DNA from: Anaerolineae bacterium
GTDB taxonomy: Bacteria; Chloroflexota; Anaerolineae; Aggregatilineales; Phototrophicaceae
Direction: 5' to 3'
DNA length: 64,000 nt
Assembly (NCBI GenBank): GCA_022843385.1
Contig: JALHNT010000029.1
Location: forward strand, 1 to 64,000
Below, piece after piece: positions 1 through 8,139 of this stretch (position 1 is the stretch's first letter; every line of letters begins with the position of its first letter). The notes under the pieces are model-generated. The model saw only the letters and a list, made by a program, of their open reading frames with translations, did not search any database and had not been told where the DNA came from. The translations under genes were made by a program, and so were the position numbers.

Positions 1-876
1 ATTGGGATCGGCGCACTGCTGATCGTCGCCGCTGGAGTATGGCGCTTCGGCATTGCCCCGGGACAGTTCGCCGCCCGCTTCCCGGATGGCTGGAAATGGG
101 AAGTGAATTCGATTGGATTGACGGGTTACCCTGATCCGGCCACCGGACAATTTGCTGAAGGTACGACACTCAAGGATGATCCCTTGAATCTTTCTATTCG
201 CAAGGTGACGGCTACTGAAGCCTCTAATGGGAATATGATGATCAACGATCACTATGAGACTCGTGATCCTGTCACCAATGCTGTGACCTGGGAATTTACC
301 TTTGATGCGGAGGTGAATCCAATCAGTGGACAATATGTTGCCGGTGAATTTCAGGGTGATTACTACTTTCTCCCTCGAAATGTAGACAAGAATACGACCT
401 ATTCCGTAACCAACACCAGCTATCGCAAACTGGCTATGAGCTTCCAACGCGAAGAATCAGTTGCCGGACTCAATACCTATCTCTTTGGCTACTATGGTCC
501 AATTGATGACACGCTTGGCAATATCGCGGTTGGTCTTGAGCCAGGGCAAGAAGTCTGGTGCTTCGATTTCAGCCTCGAATACTGGGTTGAGCCGACCACC
601 GGCGAAGTGGTGAAGTTCCGCGAATGGTGCGAAGGCGATTGGGTTGTCAATGCGGGCAGTACTGAACGTCTGTATGCGGTGTCGCGCTGGGGTGGGGAAA
701 CCACCGGGGATGACCTGATCCTAAATGCCAGCCGTGTTAGTTCGATGTTGAATAACTACAACTGGTCGATGCTGTACCTGCCCCTGCTGTTGGCCGGTGC
801 TGGCGTGGCACTGCTGGCGCTGGGGTTGATCCCTAACCCATTGACACAGCAGCCAAAAAGCGAGGGCGCTGAATGA
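1..876 (+). CDS. DUF3068 (PorA-like) membrane-anchored protein, 5' end cut by window
   Basis: The frame is open from the first base to the stop at 876, so the gene starts outside the window; the internal GTG at 103 is not the likely start. About 291 residues are visible. They begin with the end of a hydrophobic segment, continue as a mostly beta, extracytoplasmic-looking region rich in Asn, Thr and Tyr, and end with a second membrane helix (about 24 residues, LPLLLAGAGVALLALGL) plus a short cytoplasmic tail. One helix at each end of a soluble domain is the usual layout of DUF3068 proteins, seen in actinobacteria and Chloroflexota. The stop overlaps the start of the histidine kinase by 4 bp (ATGA), so the two are probably translationally coupled. 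Function is unknown; a role linked to the kinase is inference from coupling only. Confidence 0.6.
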   Translation: MGIGALLIVAAGVWRFGIAPGQFAARFPDGWKWEVNSIGLTGYPDPATGQFAEGTTLKDDPLNLSIRKVTATEASNGNMMINDHYETRDPVTNAVTWEFTFDAEVNPISGQYVAGEFQGDYYFLPRNVDKNTTYSVTNTSYRKLAMSFQREESVAGLNTYLFGYYGPIDDTLGNIAVGLEPGQEVWCFDFSLEYWVEPTTGEVVKFREWCEGDWVVNAGSTERLYAVSRWGGETTGDDLILNASRVSSMLNNYNWSMLYLPLLLAGAGVALLALGLIPNPLTQQPKSEGAE

Positions 877-2369
877 AACTACTCCGTTCTTTTCGGGTTC
901 AGCTATTCATCATTGCCGGCGTCTTGTTCGGTCTGCTGCTCTTCACGCTCGATTTTGGCACGCGGACGGCCGCCAATGCTGCCAACTCTCAGGCGATTGT
1001 GAACTTGGTTGGGCAGCAGCGCTCTACCGTCCTGCTATTCGATTCAACCTTTGACCGTCTCGAAATGGTGACAGATGAGTCCGAACGCGCTAGCCTGAAA
1101 GATCTGATCCGGTCACTGGAGGCTACCTTTGACGCGGGAGAAGAAGCCCTGCGTTCCGGCGATCCGGAGCAAGGGATTACAGCGATCACCAATCCGGATG
1201 CGTTGGCGGTCTTTGAACAGGTCGACAGCCGTTGGCACCAATTTAAGGAGACGATTGCGACTGGGCTAGCGGCAACTCCTGAACAGCTTGCAGAACTTGA
1301 CATGACCATCGACAATCAGTCAGCTGCGCTGTATGCCTTCTCTGACCGTTTGGCGAATGCCATTAACACCCTCGTTAGTCAACAGCTTGAGCGTTCGCAG
1401 CGACTTGCTGCTGGGTTGGGACTTGTATCCTTCATCCTGTTGATTGTGGCCTTTTTCGTCATCAATAATATCGCTCGGTCAGTGAACCGATTGGTTCATA
1501 CGGCGGATCGTCTGAGCAACGGCGACCTGAGCGTCCGCGCTGGACGCGAGTCGATTGAGGAAGTTGCTCGTCTGGCAGCAACCTTCAACACAATGGCAAG
1601 TCAGGTCGAGAGCCGCATTGCCGATACCGAGGCAGCGCGTGACCAGGCCGAACGGGCGGATAAAGTGAAATCGGCTTTCTTGGCGAGTATGTCGCATGAG
1701 CTGCGCACGCCGCTGAACTCGGTCATCAACTTCACCAAGTTCGTTCATCAGGGCATCATGGGGCCAGTCAACAAAGAACAGCAGGAAGCGCTGGGTGAAG
1801 TGATCGACAGTGGCAAGCATCTGCTGAGCCTGATCAACGATGTGCTGGATATGTCCAAGATCGAGTCGGGGACGTTGAAGTTGTTCATGGAAGATCAGGT
1901 TGATGTCCAGGCGGTGCTGGAGTCGGCTCATACTAAAGCCAAAAGCCTGCTGGTCGATAAGCCGATAGAGTTGAAATTAGAGCTCGAGTCGTCCCTGCCG
2001 ACAATCCGCGCTGACCGGCAGCGTCTGCTGCAAATCCTGCTCAACATTCTCTCGAATGCCTGCAAGTTCACCGAGCAGGGCAGCATCCGCATAAAGGCTT
2101 ACACGGCAGGCGACGAGCTGGTATTTGCCGTACAGGACACGGGGCCGGGCATCGCCCCCGAAGATCAGGCAGCGGTGTTTGAACCATTCCGCCAGACCGA
2201 AACGGGCTTGCGGCAAGGGGGCGGCACTGGCCTGGGGATGCCGATCTCGCAGAAACTGGCCGAAGCGCATGGCGGACGCATCTGGCTGGAGAGCAATAAG
2301 GGAGAAGGCGCAACCTTCTACGTCAGTATACCGATTCATTCCAAACTAACGGTGGCAAGCGCCGCCTGA
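873..2369 (+). CDS. Membrane sensor histidine kinase (HAMP-HisKA-HATPase)
   Basis: 498 residues. A membrane helix at about 8-27 is followed by an extracytoplasmic helical domain to about 180 that resembles the PilJ/type IV pili methyl-accepting sensor domain (NLVGQQRSTVLL near 44-55). A second helix lies at about 181-203, then HAMP at 200-255. The HisKA H-box SMSHELRTP puts the phospho-accepting histidine at H275. The N-box (LLNILSNACKFTEQG), the G1 motif DTGPGIAPED and the G2 motif GTGLGMPISQ show an intact ATPase domain. It overlaps the upstream DUF3068 gene by 4 bp and is followed at 12 bp by the first of three stand-alone receivers, so it probably heads a phosphorelay. No output domain is attached to the kinase. 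The signal sensed is unknown. Confidence 0.93.
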   Translation: MKLLRSFRVQLFIIAGVLFGLLLFTLDFGTRTAANAANSQAIVNLVGQQRSTVLLFDSTFDRLEMVTDESERASLKDLIRSLEATFDAGEEALRSGDPEQGITAITNPDALAVFEQVDSRWHQFKETIATGLAATPEQLAELDMTIDNQSAALYAFSDRLANAINTLVSQQLERSQRLAAGLGLVSFILLIVAFFVINNIARSVNRLVHTADRLSNGDLSVRAGRESIEEVARLAATFNTMASQVESRIADTEAARDQAERADKVKSAFLASMSHELRTPLNSVINFTKFVHQGIMGPVNKEQQEALGEVIDSGKHLLSLINDVLDMSKIESGTLKLFMEDQVDVQAVLESAHTKAKSLLVDKPIELKLELESSLPTIRADRQRLLQILLNILSNACKFTEQGSIRIKAYTAGDELVFAVQDTGPGIAPEDQAAVFEPFRQTETGLRQGGGTGLGMPISQKLAEAHGGRIWLESNKGEGATFYVSIPIHSKLTVASAA

Positions 2370-2381
2370 TGAGGTGCAATC

Positions 2382-2792
2382 ATGTCAGATTATCCTTCAG
2401 TTCTCTATGTTGAGGATGATGCCCGCAGCGCCCGCATCATGCGAACGCTGTTGGTGAACAGCATGGGGCTGCGTCACGTCGCTATTTTTGAGGATAGCGC
2501 CGATTTCATCACCCGTGCTGAAGCATTGGTTCCCGCGCCGGATGTCATTTTCCTCGATATTCATGTGACGCCGCTGAATGGTTTCGAAATGCTGGCACTG
2601 CTGCGCCAGCATCCGTCGTTTGCCCACCTGCCTATCATCGCTTTGACAGCCAGCGTGATGAATGAAGAGATTGACCAGCTTCGTACGGCAGGCTTTAATG
2701 GCTGTTTCGCCAAGCCGCTGGATATGGATCACTTCCCCGAACAGCTCGAACTGGTGATGAACGGCCACGTATTCTGGAATGTGATGGGGTAG
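2382..2792 (+). CDS. Stand-alone receiver-domain response regulator 1
   Basis: 136 residues, essentially one REC domain. The acidic pocket is E11/D12/D13, the phospho-acceptor D59 (VIFLDI), the switch Thr T89 and the conserved Lys K111 (FAKPLD), so all catalytic residues are present. There is no DNA-binding or enzymatic output domain. It lies 12 bp after the histidine kinase and 7 bp before the next receiver. CheY/Spo0F-like proteins of this kind act by protein-protein contact or as phosphate relays; which applies here cannot be read from sequence. All three receivers of this cluster end in a similar tail of the form ..MNG or LKGE..VW, which suggests they arose by tandem duplication. Confidence 0.9.
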   Translation: MSDYPSVLYVEDDARSARIMRTLLVNSMGLRHVAIFEDSADFITRAEALVPAPDVIFLDIHVTPLNGFEMLALLRQHPSFAHLPIIALTASVMNEEIDQLRTAGFNGCFAKPLDMDHFPEQLELVMNGHVFWNVMG

Positions 2793-2799
2793 GGTGATT

Positions 2800-3210
2800 A
2801 TGGAACAGCTACTGAAGGGTAAACGGATTTTCATCGTCGAAGATAACCTACCCAATCGGATCATTTACCAGACTCTTCTGATGCAATACGGAGCGCGGGT
2901 CGAATTTGAGCGCTGGGGACGGGATACCCTGAGCCGGCTGAAGAATTTTCCCAATGCCGATCTGATCGTGTTGGATCTGATGCTGACAGATGGTCTGACG
3001 GGTTATGACATCATCGCCAAGCTGCGGGCGCTGCCTCAATATGCCAGCGTACCCATCGTAGCGGTTTCGGCATCCGATCCATCCGATGCCATTACCCGCA
3101 CCCAGGCTACCGGCTTCAACGGATTTATCGCCAAACCGATTGATGACCAGTTATTTCCACGCCAGCTCCTTCAGGTGATGAATGGACAACCGGTCTGGCA
3201 CGCAGGATGA
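2800..3210 (+). CDS. Stand-alone receiver-domain response regulator 2
   Basis: 136 residues from the ATG at 2800; an in-frame GTG two codons earlier is less likely because the G-rich ribosome-binding stretch (GGGGTAGGG) would then overlap it. A single REC domain with E14/D15, acceptor D59 (LIVLDL), switch Ser S90 in place of the commoner Thr, and K112 (IAKPID). The loop after the acceptor (MLTDGLTGYD) is longer than in receivers 1 and 3. It has no output domain. Its C-terminal motif LLQVMNGQPVW matches those of its neighbours. It is the middle gene of the three-receiver set following the kinase and is presumably phosphorylated by it. Confidence 0.9.
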   Translation: MEQLLKGKRIFIVEDNLPNRIIYQTLLMQYGARVEFERWGRDTLSRLKNFPNADLIVLDLMLTDGLTGYDIIAKLRALPQYASVPIVAVSASDPSDAITRTQATGFNGFIAKPIDDQLFPRQLLQVMNGQPVWHAG

Positions 3211-3239
3211 GAACTAACCGTAATGAGGAGAACGAGGTT

Positions 3240-3629
3240 ATGAAGTCAGTACATGCCTTAGTGATTGATGATAATGTGAAGAATCTGGGCGTGCTGGCGC
3301 AGCTCCTGACCTTACAAGGGGCGCGCGCCACCCGCGTGAACAATCCGTTACATCTGACGGAAGTGCTAAAGTCTATGGAGAAAGTGGATATTGTGTTCCT
3401 CGATCTGGAGATGCCGGGGCTAAATGGCTACGATGTGCTGAACATGCTCCGGGCGGACTCACGTTTCGCCAATGTGCCGATTGTGGCTTACACGGTTCAT
3501 GTCAGCGAGGTGTTCACCGCTCAGGAAAAGGGTTTCGACGGCTTTATCGGCAAGCCGGTGGATAGCGACCGTTTCCCGGAACAGATGGAGCGTATCCTCA
3601 AGGGTGAAGCGGTCTGGGATGCGCGCTAG
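3240..3629 (+). CDS. Stand-alone receiver-domain response regulator 3
   Basis: 129 residues from the ATG at 3240, chosen because GAGGAGAACGAGG precedes it; an in-frame ATG at 3207 would add 11 polar residues not typical of a REC domain and overlap the previous gene. Acidic pocket D10/D11, acceptor D55 (VFLDLEMPG), switch T85 and K105 (IGKPVD) are all present. No output domain follows. It closes the DUF3068-kinase-receiver-receiver-receiver operon; its stop codon lies inside a strong hairpin. Confidence 0.9.
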   Translation: MKSVHALVIDDNVKNLGVLAQLLTLQGARATRVNNPLHLTEVLKSMEKVDIVFLDLEMPGLNGYDVLNMLRADSRFANVPIVAYTVHVSEVFTAQEKGFDGFIGKPVDSDRFPEQMERILKGEAVWDAR

Positions 3630-3647
3630 ATTATAGCGCGCCATCCC
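3616..3647 (+). terminator. Hairpin at the end of the kinase/receiver operon
   Basis: GGGAT+GCGCGCTA, loop GATTA, then TAGCGCGC+CATCCC gives a stem of about 13 bp with a single bulged base. It spans the stop codon of receiver 3. No U-tract follows, so it may protect the 3' end or act in a Rho-assisted way rather than as a classical intrinsic terminator. Confidence 0.5.
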
Positions 3648-3775
3648 CACCTTCCCCGCTGCCTAACCAGGGGAGTCTGCACCGGTACCCCTCATTAGCA
3701 TGCCAACACTGTGATGCAAGCGGTATCACTTCGCATCTCAGATCTTGCCTAATTCACATCCGCTTGTTCTTGATG

Positions 3776-4048
3776 TCATTGAGACTTCTCGTGGTTTGCA
3801 CAGATTGCCGTTTTGCCGCCAAATGTGCGGGCGAGAAAACGGGAAGCTGGCGCAGTATTGCACAAACTGGCAACGCTCAGGTTCGGCTGTTGTCGCCGTG
3901 TGCAGCATCCACACGTGAGCCAACCGCCGCTATGCAATAAAGTGACAGTGGGAACGGAAACACGAGAGCCAGCCGCCGGAGCGCGATTTAGAAGGGGATG
4001 TGGTGGGTGGATAAGGAAAGGGTGGGTGTGGGGACGGTTCATCATCAT
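3776..4048 (-). CDS. Possible leaderless 90-aa protein encoded by 280-bp repeat, copy A
   Basis: Minus-strand ORF starting MMMNRPHTHPF at 4048. The ATG sits 7 nt beyond the last base of the -10 hexamer of a consensus promoter, so the transcript would start at or within the start codon and lack an untranslated leader. The same arrangement is kept in the second repeat copy at 11365. The two proteins align without gaps (shared PHTHPF, APAAGSRV, RRQQP, LAxTFGGKTA) and are Cys/Arg/Pro-rich. The plus strand of the repeat is also open, and substitutions do not clearly favour synonymous positions by eye, so a non-coding repeat with a promoter is a real alternative. Confidence 0.3.
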   Translation of the reverse strand: MMMNRPHTHPFLIHPPHPLLNRAPAAGSRVSVPTVTLLHSGGWLTCGCCTRRQQPNLSVASLCNTAPASRFLARTFGGKTAICANHEKSQ

Positions 4049-4084
4049 ACCTACAGGATAAAGTAGAACGGATATTCTGTCAAG
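3805..4084. repeat. 280-bp dispersed repeat, copy A
   Basis: Aligns gap-free with 11122-11401 in the same orientation over 280 bp, roughly 80% identical by eye. It begins TTGCCGTTTT and ends TATTCTGTCAAG. It fills most of the otherwise gene-free interval 3630-4183; the rest (3648-3804 and 4085-4183) shows nothing recognisable apart from the ribosome-binding site of the next gene. Confidence 0.85.
4055..4083 (-). promoter_or_regulatory. Consensus sigma70-type promoter in repeat copy A
   Basis: On the minus strand TTGACA (4083-4078), a 17-bp spacer and TATCCT (4060-4055). The spacer contains GAATATCCGTTC, one base away from the Gram-positive LexA box GAACNNNNGTTC. It fires leftward into the repeat. 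Confidence 0.55.
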
Positions 4085-4183
4085 GGGTGGAAACAAGAAA
4101 GCTATGGCATCATCTCAAGGTACGGATGATGCTACTCTGGGGCAAAATAAGAGTCAGATTGAGATCATTGAAGGAGGGCCGCA

Positions 4184-5263
4184 ATGCTACGTTTCGGAAT
4201 GGTCGTCGGGCTACTCGTGAGTTTGGTGGTAGGGAGCGTCCAGGCACAGGATGAGCAGGCGCTTCTGGACGAGGTGGTGAGCGAATTTGTCGGGGCAGAG
4301 GGGGCGGCGCTGGCAGTACAGGTGACAACGCCGGATGGGAGCTGGGCCGCAGCGGCAGGTTTCTCGGATGGTGAGCGAGCGGCACGGGTCGATGACCGTT
4401 TCCGCATTGCCAGCATGTCCAAGACCTATGTGGCGACACTGGCGCTACTGCTGGTCGAGGAGGGGATGTTTGATCTGGATGACCCAGCGCGGGAATGGCT
4501 GCCGGATGAAGTTGTGGCGAACATCGCCAACGCTGACGCGGTGACGTTGCGGCAACTCCTGTCGATGCGCAGCGGGATTGATGATTATCTGGGGACGGAT
4601 GCCTTCTGGGATGCCGTGCTGGATGACCCGGCACGTGAATGGACGCTGGATGAGGCGCTGAGTTATGCCTATGAGCTACCAGCGTTGGACGAACCAGACG
4701 CGATTTTTGACTATTCCAACACCAATTATTTGCTGCTTCAGATGGTTCTGGAGGAGGCCGCAGGTATGTCGCTGCATGAACTGTCACGCGAGTGGCTGTT
4801 CGATCCACTTGGGTTGCACGACACTTATACCCAGATCAGCGAGTCGCTGCCAGGTGGCTTTGTTCAGGCGTTCGGCGACCTGGATGGCGACGGGGCGCTC
4901 GAGGATGTCACGACGGTGAATGATGGCGCCGGGTTGGGGGATGGAGCGTTGGTTTCGACGGTGGGCGATGTGACCGCGTTTTATGCTGCCCTGCTGCAAG
5001 AGGAGTCGCTGCTCGATGCGGCGCTGATGGATGAGCTGCTGGACTTCCAGGATACTGGAGAGGGCGATGGCTACAGCCTGGGGCTGAGTGAATGGGATAC
5101 CGAATTTGGCACGGCCTGGGGACACTCTGGAGCGGTGACTGGCTTCGTGACCATCGGTATGTACCTGCCTGATGAGGAAGCCATTATCGTCGTCCTGAGC
5201 GCCAGCGAGTCAGTTGACCCGGCTGAAGTTGCTGAAGCCGCTGCCCAGGCGATGCTGAACTAA
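4184..5263 (+). CDS. Secreted serine hydrolase, beta-lactamase/DD-peptidase family
   Basis: 359 residues with a signal peptide (LLVSLVVGSVQAQ, cleavage after about residue 21) and a strong AAGGAGGG ribosome-binding site at 4171. The active-site tetrad SMSK is at 77-80, the second motif YSN lies in FDYSNTNYLLLQ near 190, and HSGAVTGF stands where HxG is expected. This is the PF00144 fold of class C beta-lactamases, DD-carboxypeptidases and esterases. Substrate cannot be told apart from sequence; a peptidoglycan-related or esterase role outside the membrane is likely. The protein is markedly acidic. It is flanked by spacers and appears monocistronic. Confidence 0.88.
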   Translation: MLRFGMVVGLLVSLVVGSVQAQDEQALLDEVVSEFVGAEGAALAVQVTTPDGSWAAAAGFSDGERAARVDDRFRIASMSKTYVATLALLLVEEGMFDLDDPAREWLPDEVVANIANADAVTLRQLLSMRSGIDDYLGTDAFWDAVLDDPAREWTLDEALSYAYELPALDEPDAIFDYSNTNYLLLQMVLEEAAGMSLHELSREWLFDPLGLHDTYTQISESLPGGFVQAFGDLDGDGALEDVTTVNDGAGLGDGALVSTVGDVTAFYAALLQEESLLDAALMDELLDFQDTGEGDGYSLGLSEWDTEFGTAWGHSGAVTGFVTIGMYLPDEEAIIVVLSASESVDPAEVAEAAAQAMLN

Positions 5264-5318
5264 GCGTAGCGATAAATTGTGACATATGAGCTGTCAATAG
5301 TGTGGGGAAAAGAGACGT

Positions 5319-5341
5319 GGGGCGGCTATTACAGCCGTCCC
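5319..5341. terminator. Hairpin between convergent genes
   Basis: GGGGCGGCT, loop ATTAC, AGCCGTCCC gives a 9-bp stem with one G-U pair. It sits between the serine hydrolase and the convergent peptidase gene. On the minus strand it is followed by a T-rich stretch (CTCTTTTCC), so it may serve that gene better. Confidence 0.5.
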
Positions 5342-5388
5342 ACTCGAACTCACGTTAGCCCGTTTGGCTAGATCGCTGCGCTAACCAA

Positions 5389-6915
5389 TCACTGAATGGC
5401 GTGTCCGCCCCATTCACCGCTTGGCGCTGGTCTGAAGTTGCCCTTGCCGCGCAAGCCATTGACCGACTCGGTATTCATGGCGTACTGCAATGTGGCATAT
5501 GCAATCGCATCGGCATTCAGGTCAAGGACTGTATCGTTGATGTTGGAGAAGGTATCACATGGCTGATGGTAGCACGGATCATAGGCCTGACCGGCGGTAC
5601 CTCCATAAATGGATGCTTGAGCCGGTGTCTTAATACCTTCCGCGCCGGTGAACAGACCGCCGAAGGCGATCCCGTTATTGAAGAAGGCTGCATAATCTGA
5701 ACGGAAGCTGATCTGAGTAGACTCGAACGCCAGACCGCGCGAGGCATAGAAGCCCTCAAACAGCCGCTCGATGGCTTCTGAGCCGGGCGGCCCTTGCAGG
5801 CCAAAGGCTGAACCGTCACCGTCGTAGATGAAGCGTACATAATTGGGCGATGCGACCATATCGAAGTTGAGATACAACGCGATGCGATTGCGCTCTGCGA
5901 CGCTTAGATTGTTGACATATAAGGTCGAACCAATCAATCCCGATTCTTCAGCGCCCCACCAGGCGAAGCGCACCTTATTCCAGGGTTTGACCTTCGCCAT
6001 CTGCAGTGCTACTTCCAGAATCGCCGCGCTGCCCGAACCATTATCATTGATGCCAGGACCAAGCGGCACCGAGTCCAGGTGGGCACCAACCATAATGACA
6101 TTTTCAGGATTGCCCTGGACTGACTCGGCAAAGACGTTGCTGGTGGTGGCATTGCCCCGGAACACATTGGCGAACAACCGCATGGTCAGACCAGGTGTGC
6201 CTGCCCATTCGACTCCGCGCGCATAGCTTGTATCCAGCACCGGAATACCGCCATTATATGCAGCCGACAGTGTGCCGTTGATAATGCCGGTGCGCGCCGG
6301 TGTATTGCCCTGGTTGAAAATGATCGCACCGGATGCGCCGGCTGCCGCAGCGTTTTGTGCCTTTTGCTGAAAGCTGCACGAGCCGCGCTGGATCAAGGCG
6401 ATGTTGCCAGCCGGGAAGCCAGCGAAGTCTGCCGCTTCACAGCCGCTCGTCGAGGTATTACCCAATCCCAGTTGCAGATCAACTGCGGTGACTGACGCCG
6501 TCACGTCGCCTGCGTCAGTCTGATCCATCAGTTCAAAATCAACCCCCTGAACGTAGGCCACACTGGATGGCGCCACCTGTGTCAGGGTTGAGGGTCCAAG
6601 TTCACGCGATGTGAAAAACTGGAACGGCTGCACCGTCACAATATAACCGGCCTGACGCATCAGGTTGGCGACATAAGCAGCGGATGCATCGAAGCCGCTG
6701 GTGCCCGATGCACGCTCGCCATTGTTGCTGTTTGCGATCGCCTGGAAAGCTGCCAGATGCCCCCGCACTCCCTGGACAGTTACACATTCCAACAACTTCT
6801 GAAAGGTATTATTGACGCGGTTGTCGCAAGCGGGGTTGCCAGCATAAACGGGCATGACGCACATCGCAAGGCAGGCAAAAATAAAGAGCCTGCGCAAGAA
6901 CTGTATCTTATTCAT
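5389..6915 (-). CDS. Secreted M28-family zinc peptidase with PA domain
   Basis: 508 residues from the ATG at 6915, preceded by AGGGGAA; the frame is open further upstream but that part has no secretory character. A signal peptide (LFIFACLAMCVMPVYAG) is followed by a protease-associated domain insert (about 150-270, with CEAADF..SCSFQQKAQNAAAAGASGAIIFNQG). The M28 metal site follows: GAHLDSVPLGPGINDNGSG (His and bridging Asp), WWGAEESGLIGS (catalytic and ligand Glu), FDMVASPN (Asp) and a late His in CYHQPCD. All expected ligands are present. Such enzymes are exported aminopeptidases that remove N-terminal residues from peptides. It stands alone, convergent with the serine hydrolase. Confidence 0.92.
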   Translation of the reverse strand: MNKIQFLRRLFIFACLAMCVMPVYAGNPACDNRVNNTFQKLLECVTVQGVRGHLAAFQAIANSNNGERASGTSGFDASAAYVANLMRQAGYIVTVQPFQFFTSRELGPSTLTQVAPSSVAYVQGVDFELMDQTDAGDVTASVTAVDLQLGLGNTSTSGCEAADFAGFPAGNIALIQRGSCSFQQKAQNAAAAGASGAIIFNQGNTPARTGIINGTLSAAYNGGIPVLDTSYARGVEWAGTPGLTMRLFANVFRGNATTSNVFAESVQGNPENVIMVGAHLDSVPLGPGINDNGSGSAAILEVALQMAKVKPWNKVRFAWWGAEESGLIGSTLYVNNLSVAERNRIALYLNFDMVASPNYVRFIYDGDGSAFGLQGPPGSEAIERLFEGFYASRGLAFESTQISFRSDYAAFFNNGIAFGGLFTGAEGIKTPAQASIYGGTAGQAYDPCYHQPCDTFSNINDTVLDLNADAIAYATLQYAMNTESVNGLRGKGNFRPAPSGEWGGHAIQ

Positions 6916-7093
6916 CGTGATTCCCCTGGGTGTAGGCAAAAAAATTAAGTGCACCAGTTCATTTTTGAATCGGTGTTTGCGCCTCCTCCGCAAATATAGT
7001 GCTACCTTAATATACCATAAATATGCGTTTTTGCACTTTGCTAAACGCAACGATGAAAGTCGCTGTATGACCGCTAGGTGGACAGCAATGGCG

Positions 7094-8047
7094 TTACCAC
7101 ACAAAGCGCTCATGCACCCGCTGGCGCAGCAGGCGGAGCGTCTCCTGATCGGCGGCGGATGGGGCAGTGCCGAAGAGCAGCAGCCGATCCAGGTAGACGT
7201 AGAGGATGCGTAGGCGGATGAACCAATCTATCTGTTCCAGCCAGAAGGGTTCGAGCGGGCGGATAGCTGCATAGCCGGTCAGCAGCCATGAACGATATTG
7301 GTCGCGTTCTGCCTGTGGGTGAAAGCGCAGCGTCGAGAGGGCGATGGCGAGGTCAGAGATGAACCAGTGATAGCAGCAGTTGCCGAAGTCAAAAGCGGTG
7401 ATGCCCAGCGCCGGGTGATAGTGGAAGTTGCGCGCACCCAGATCGGCATGGGTCAGGCCATAGCTCTCGCGGCTGATGGGCAGGCGGCTAAGATGCTCTA
7501 GCACGTCGTCGAGTTCTCGCAGCGACAGGGTATCGCTGGCCGGGATCAGGTGGCGTGCCTGGGCGATCAGGTTTTCCTCGTGCCAATGCCAGCGGCGACA
7601 GTCGGGCTGCGCTTCAAACGAAGTGGCGGCCTGATGAATCTGCGCCAGCATTCGTCCCCAGGCGCGGAAGAACGGCTCATTCCAGTGGGGCGTGTCGGGC
7701 GTCACTACGAAGCCCGGTGCGTAGTCAAAGACCGAGGCCAGCAGCGGGCTATCAGCGACGGCGAGGGCTTCGATGAGACGACCGGCCCGTGAGGGAATCG
7801 GTGTGCTGACGCGGACGCCGCTGCGCTTAAGATGGAGCAGGAAATCGAGTTCGGCCTGGTTGACCTGCTGGGAACGATCACGCGGGTCGGTCAGGCGCAG
7901 GATGAAGGTCTCGCCCTGGTCGCTGAAACGGTACACCGAGTTGCCGAAGTCGCCGACGTGTTCAATCGATGCGGCATCGGCTCCCCAGCACTCGGCGGCG
8001 AGCAGGGCATAAGCGCGATTGACTTCAGGCTGTCCCGGAATCCACAT
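7094..8047 (-). CDS. Phosphotransferase family protein (APH/homoserine kinase type II-like)
   Basis: 317 residues with a kinase-like fold. FGNSVYRF marks the nucleotide loop, FILRLTDP carries the expected basic residue near 60, GLTHADLGARNFHYH is the Brenner motif with catalytic Asp, and ITAFDFGNCCYHWFISDLA is the metal-binding DFG-like motif. Members phosphorylate aminoglycosides, homoserine, choline or other small metabolites. There are no neighbours of one pathway and the substrate is unknown; resistance should not be assumed. The ATG at 8047 (MWIPGQPEVN) is the only good start. Confidence 0.85.
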   Translation of the reverse strand: MWIPGQPEVNRAYALLAAECWGADAASIEHVGDFGNSVYRFSDQGETFILRLTDPRDRSQQVNQAELDFLLHLKRSGVRVSTPIPSRAGRLIEALAVADSPLLASVFDYAPGFVVTPDTPHWNEPFFRAWGRMLAQIHQAATSFEAQPDCRRWHWHEENLIAQARHLIPASDTLSLRELDDVLEHLSRLPISRESYGLTHADLGARNFHYHPALGITAFDFGNCCYHWFISDLAIALSTLRFHPQAERDQYRSWLLTGYAAIRPLEPFWLEQIDWFIRLRILYVYLDRLLLFGTAPSAADQETLRLLRQRVHERFVW

Positions 8048-8139
8048 CGTCCAAAATCCGTTGCCAATCAGAGGACTTATGCCGATGATACCATGCGGTC
8101 ATATCTGGCAAGAAGTGATGCGACCACCCGCGTCTGACG

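Noticed and set aside
4110-4808. 232-residue Pro/His/Arg-rich minus-strand ORF
   Set aside because: It is the antisense shadow of the serine hydrolase gene; composition is typical of reverse frames of GC-rich genes.
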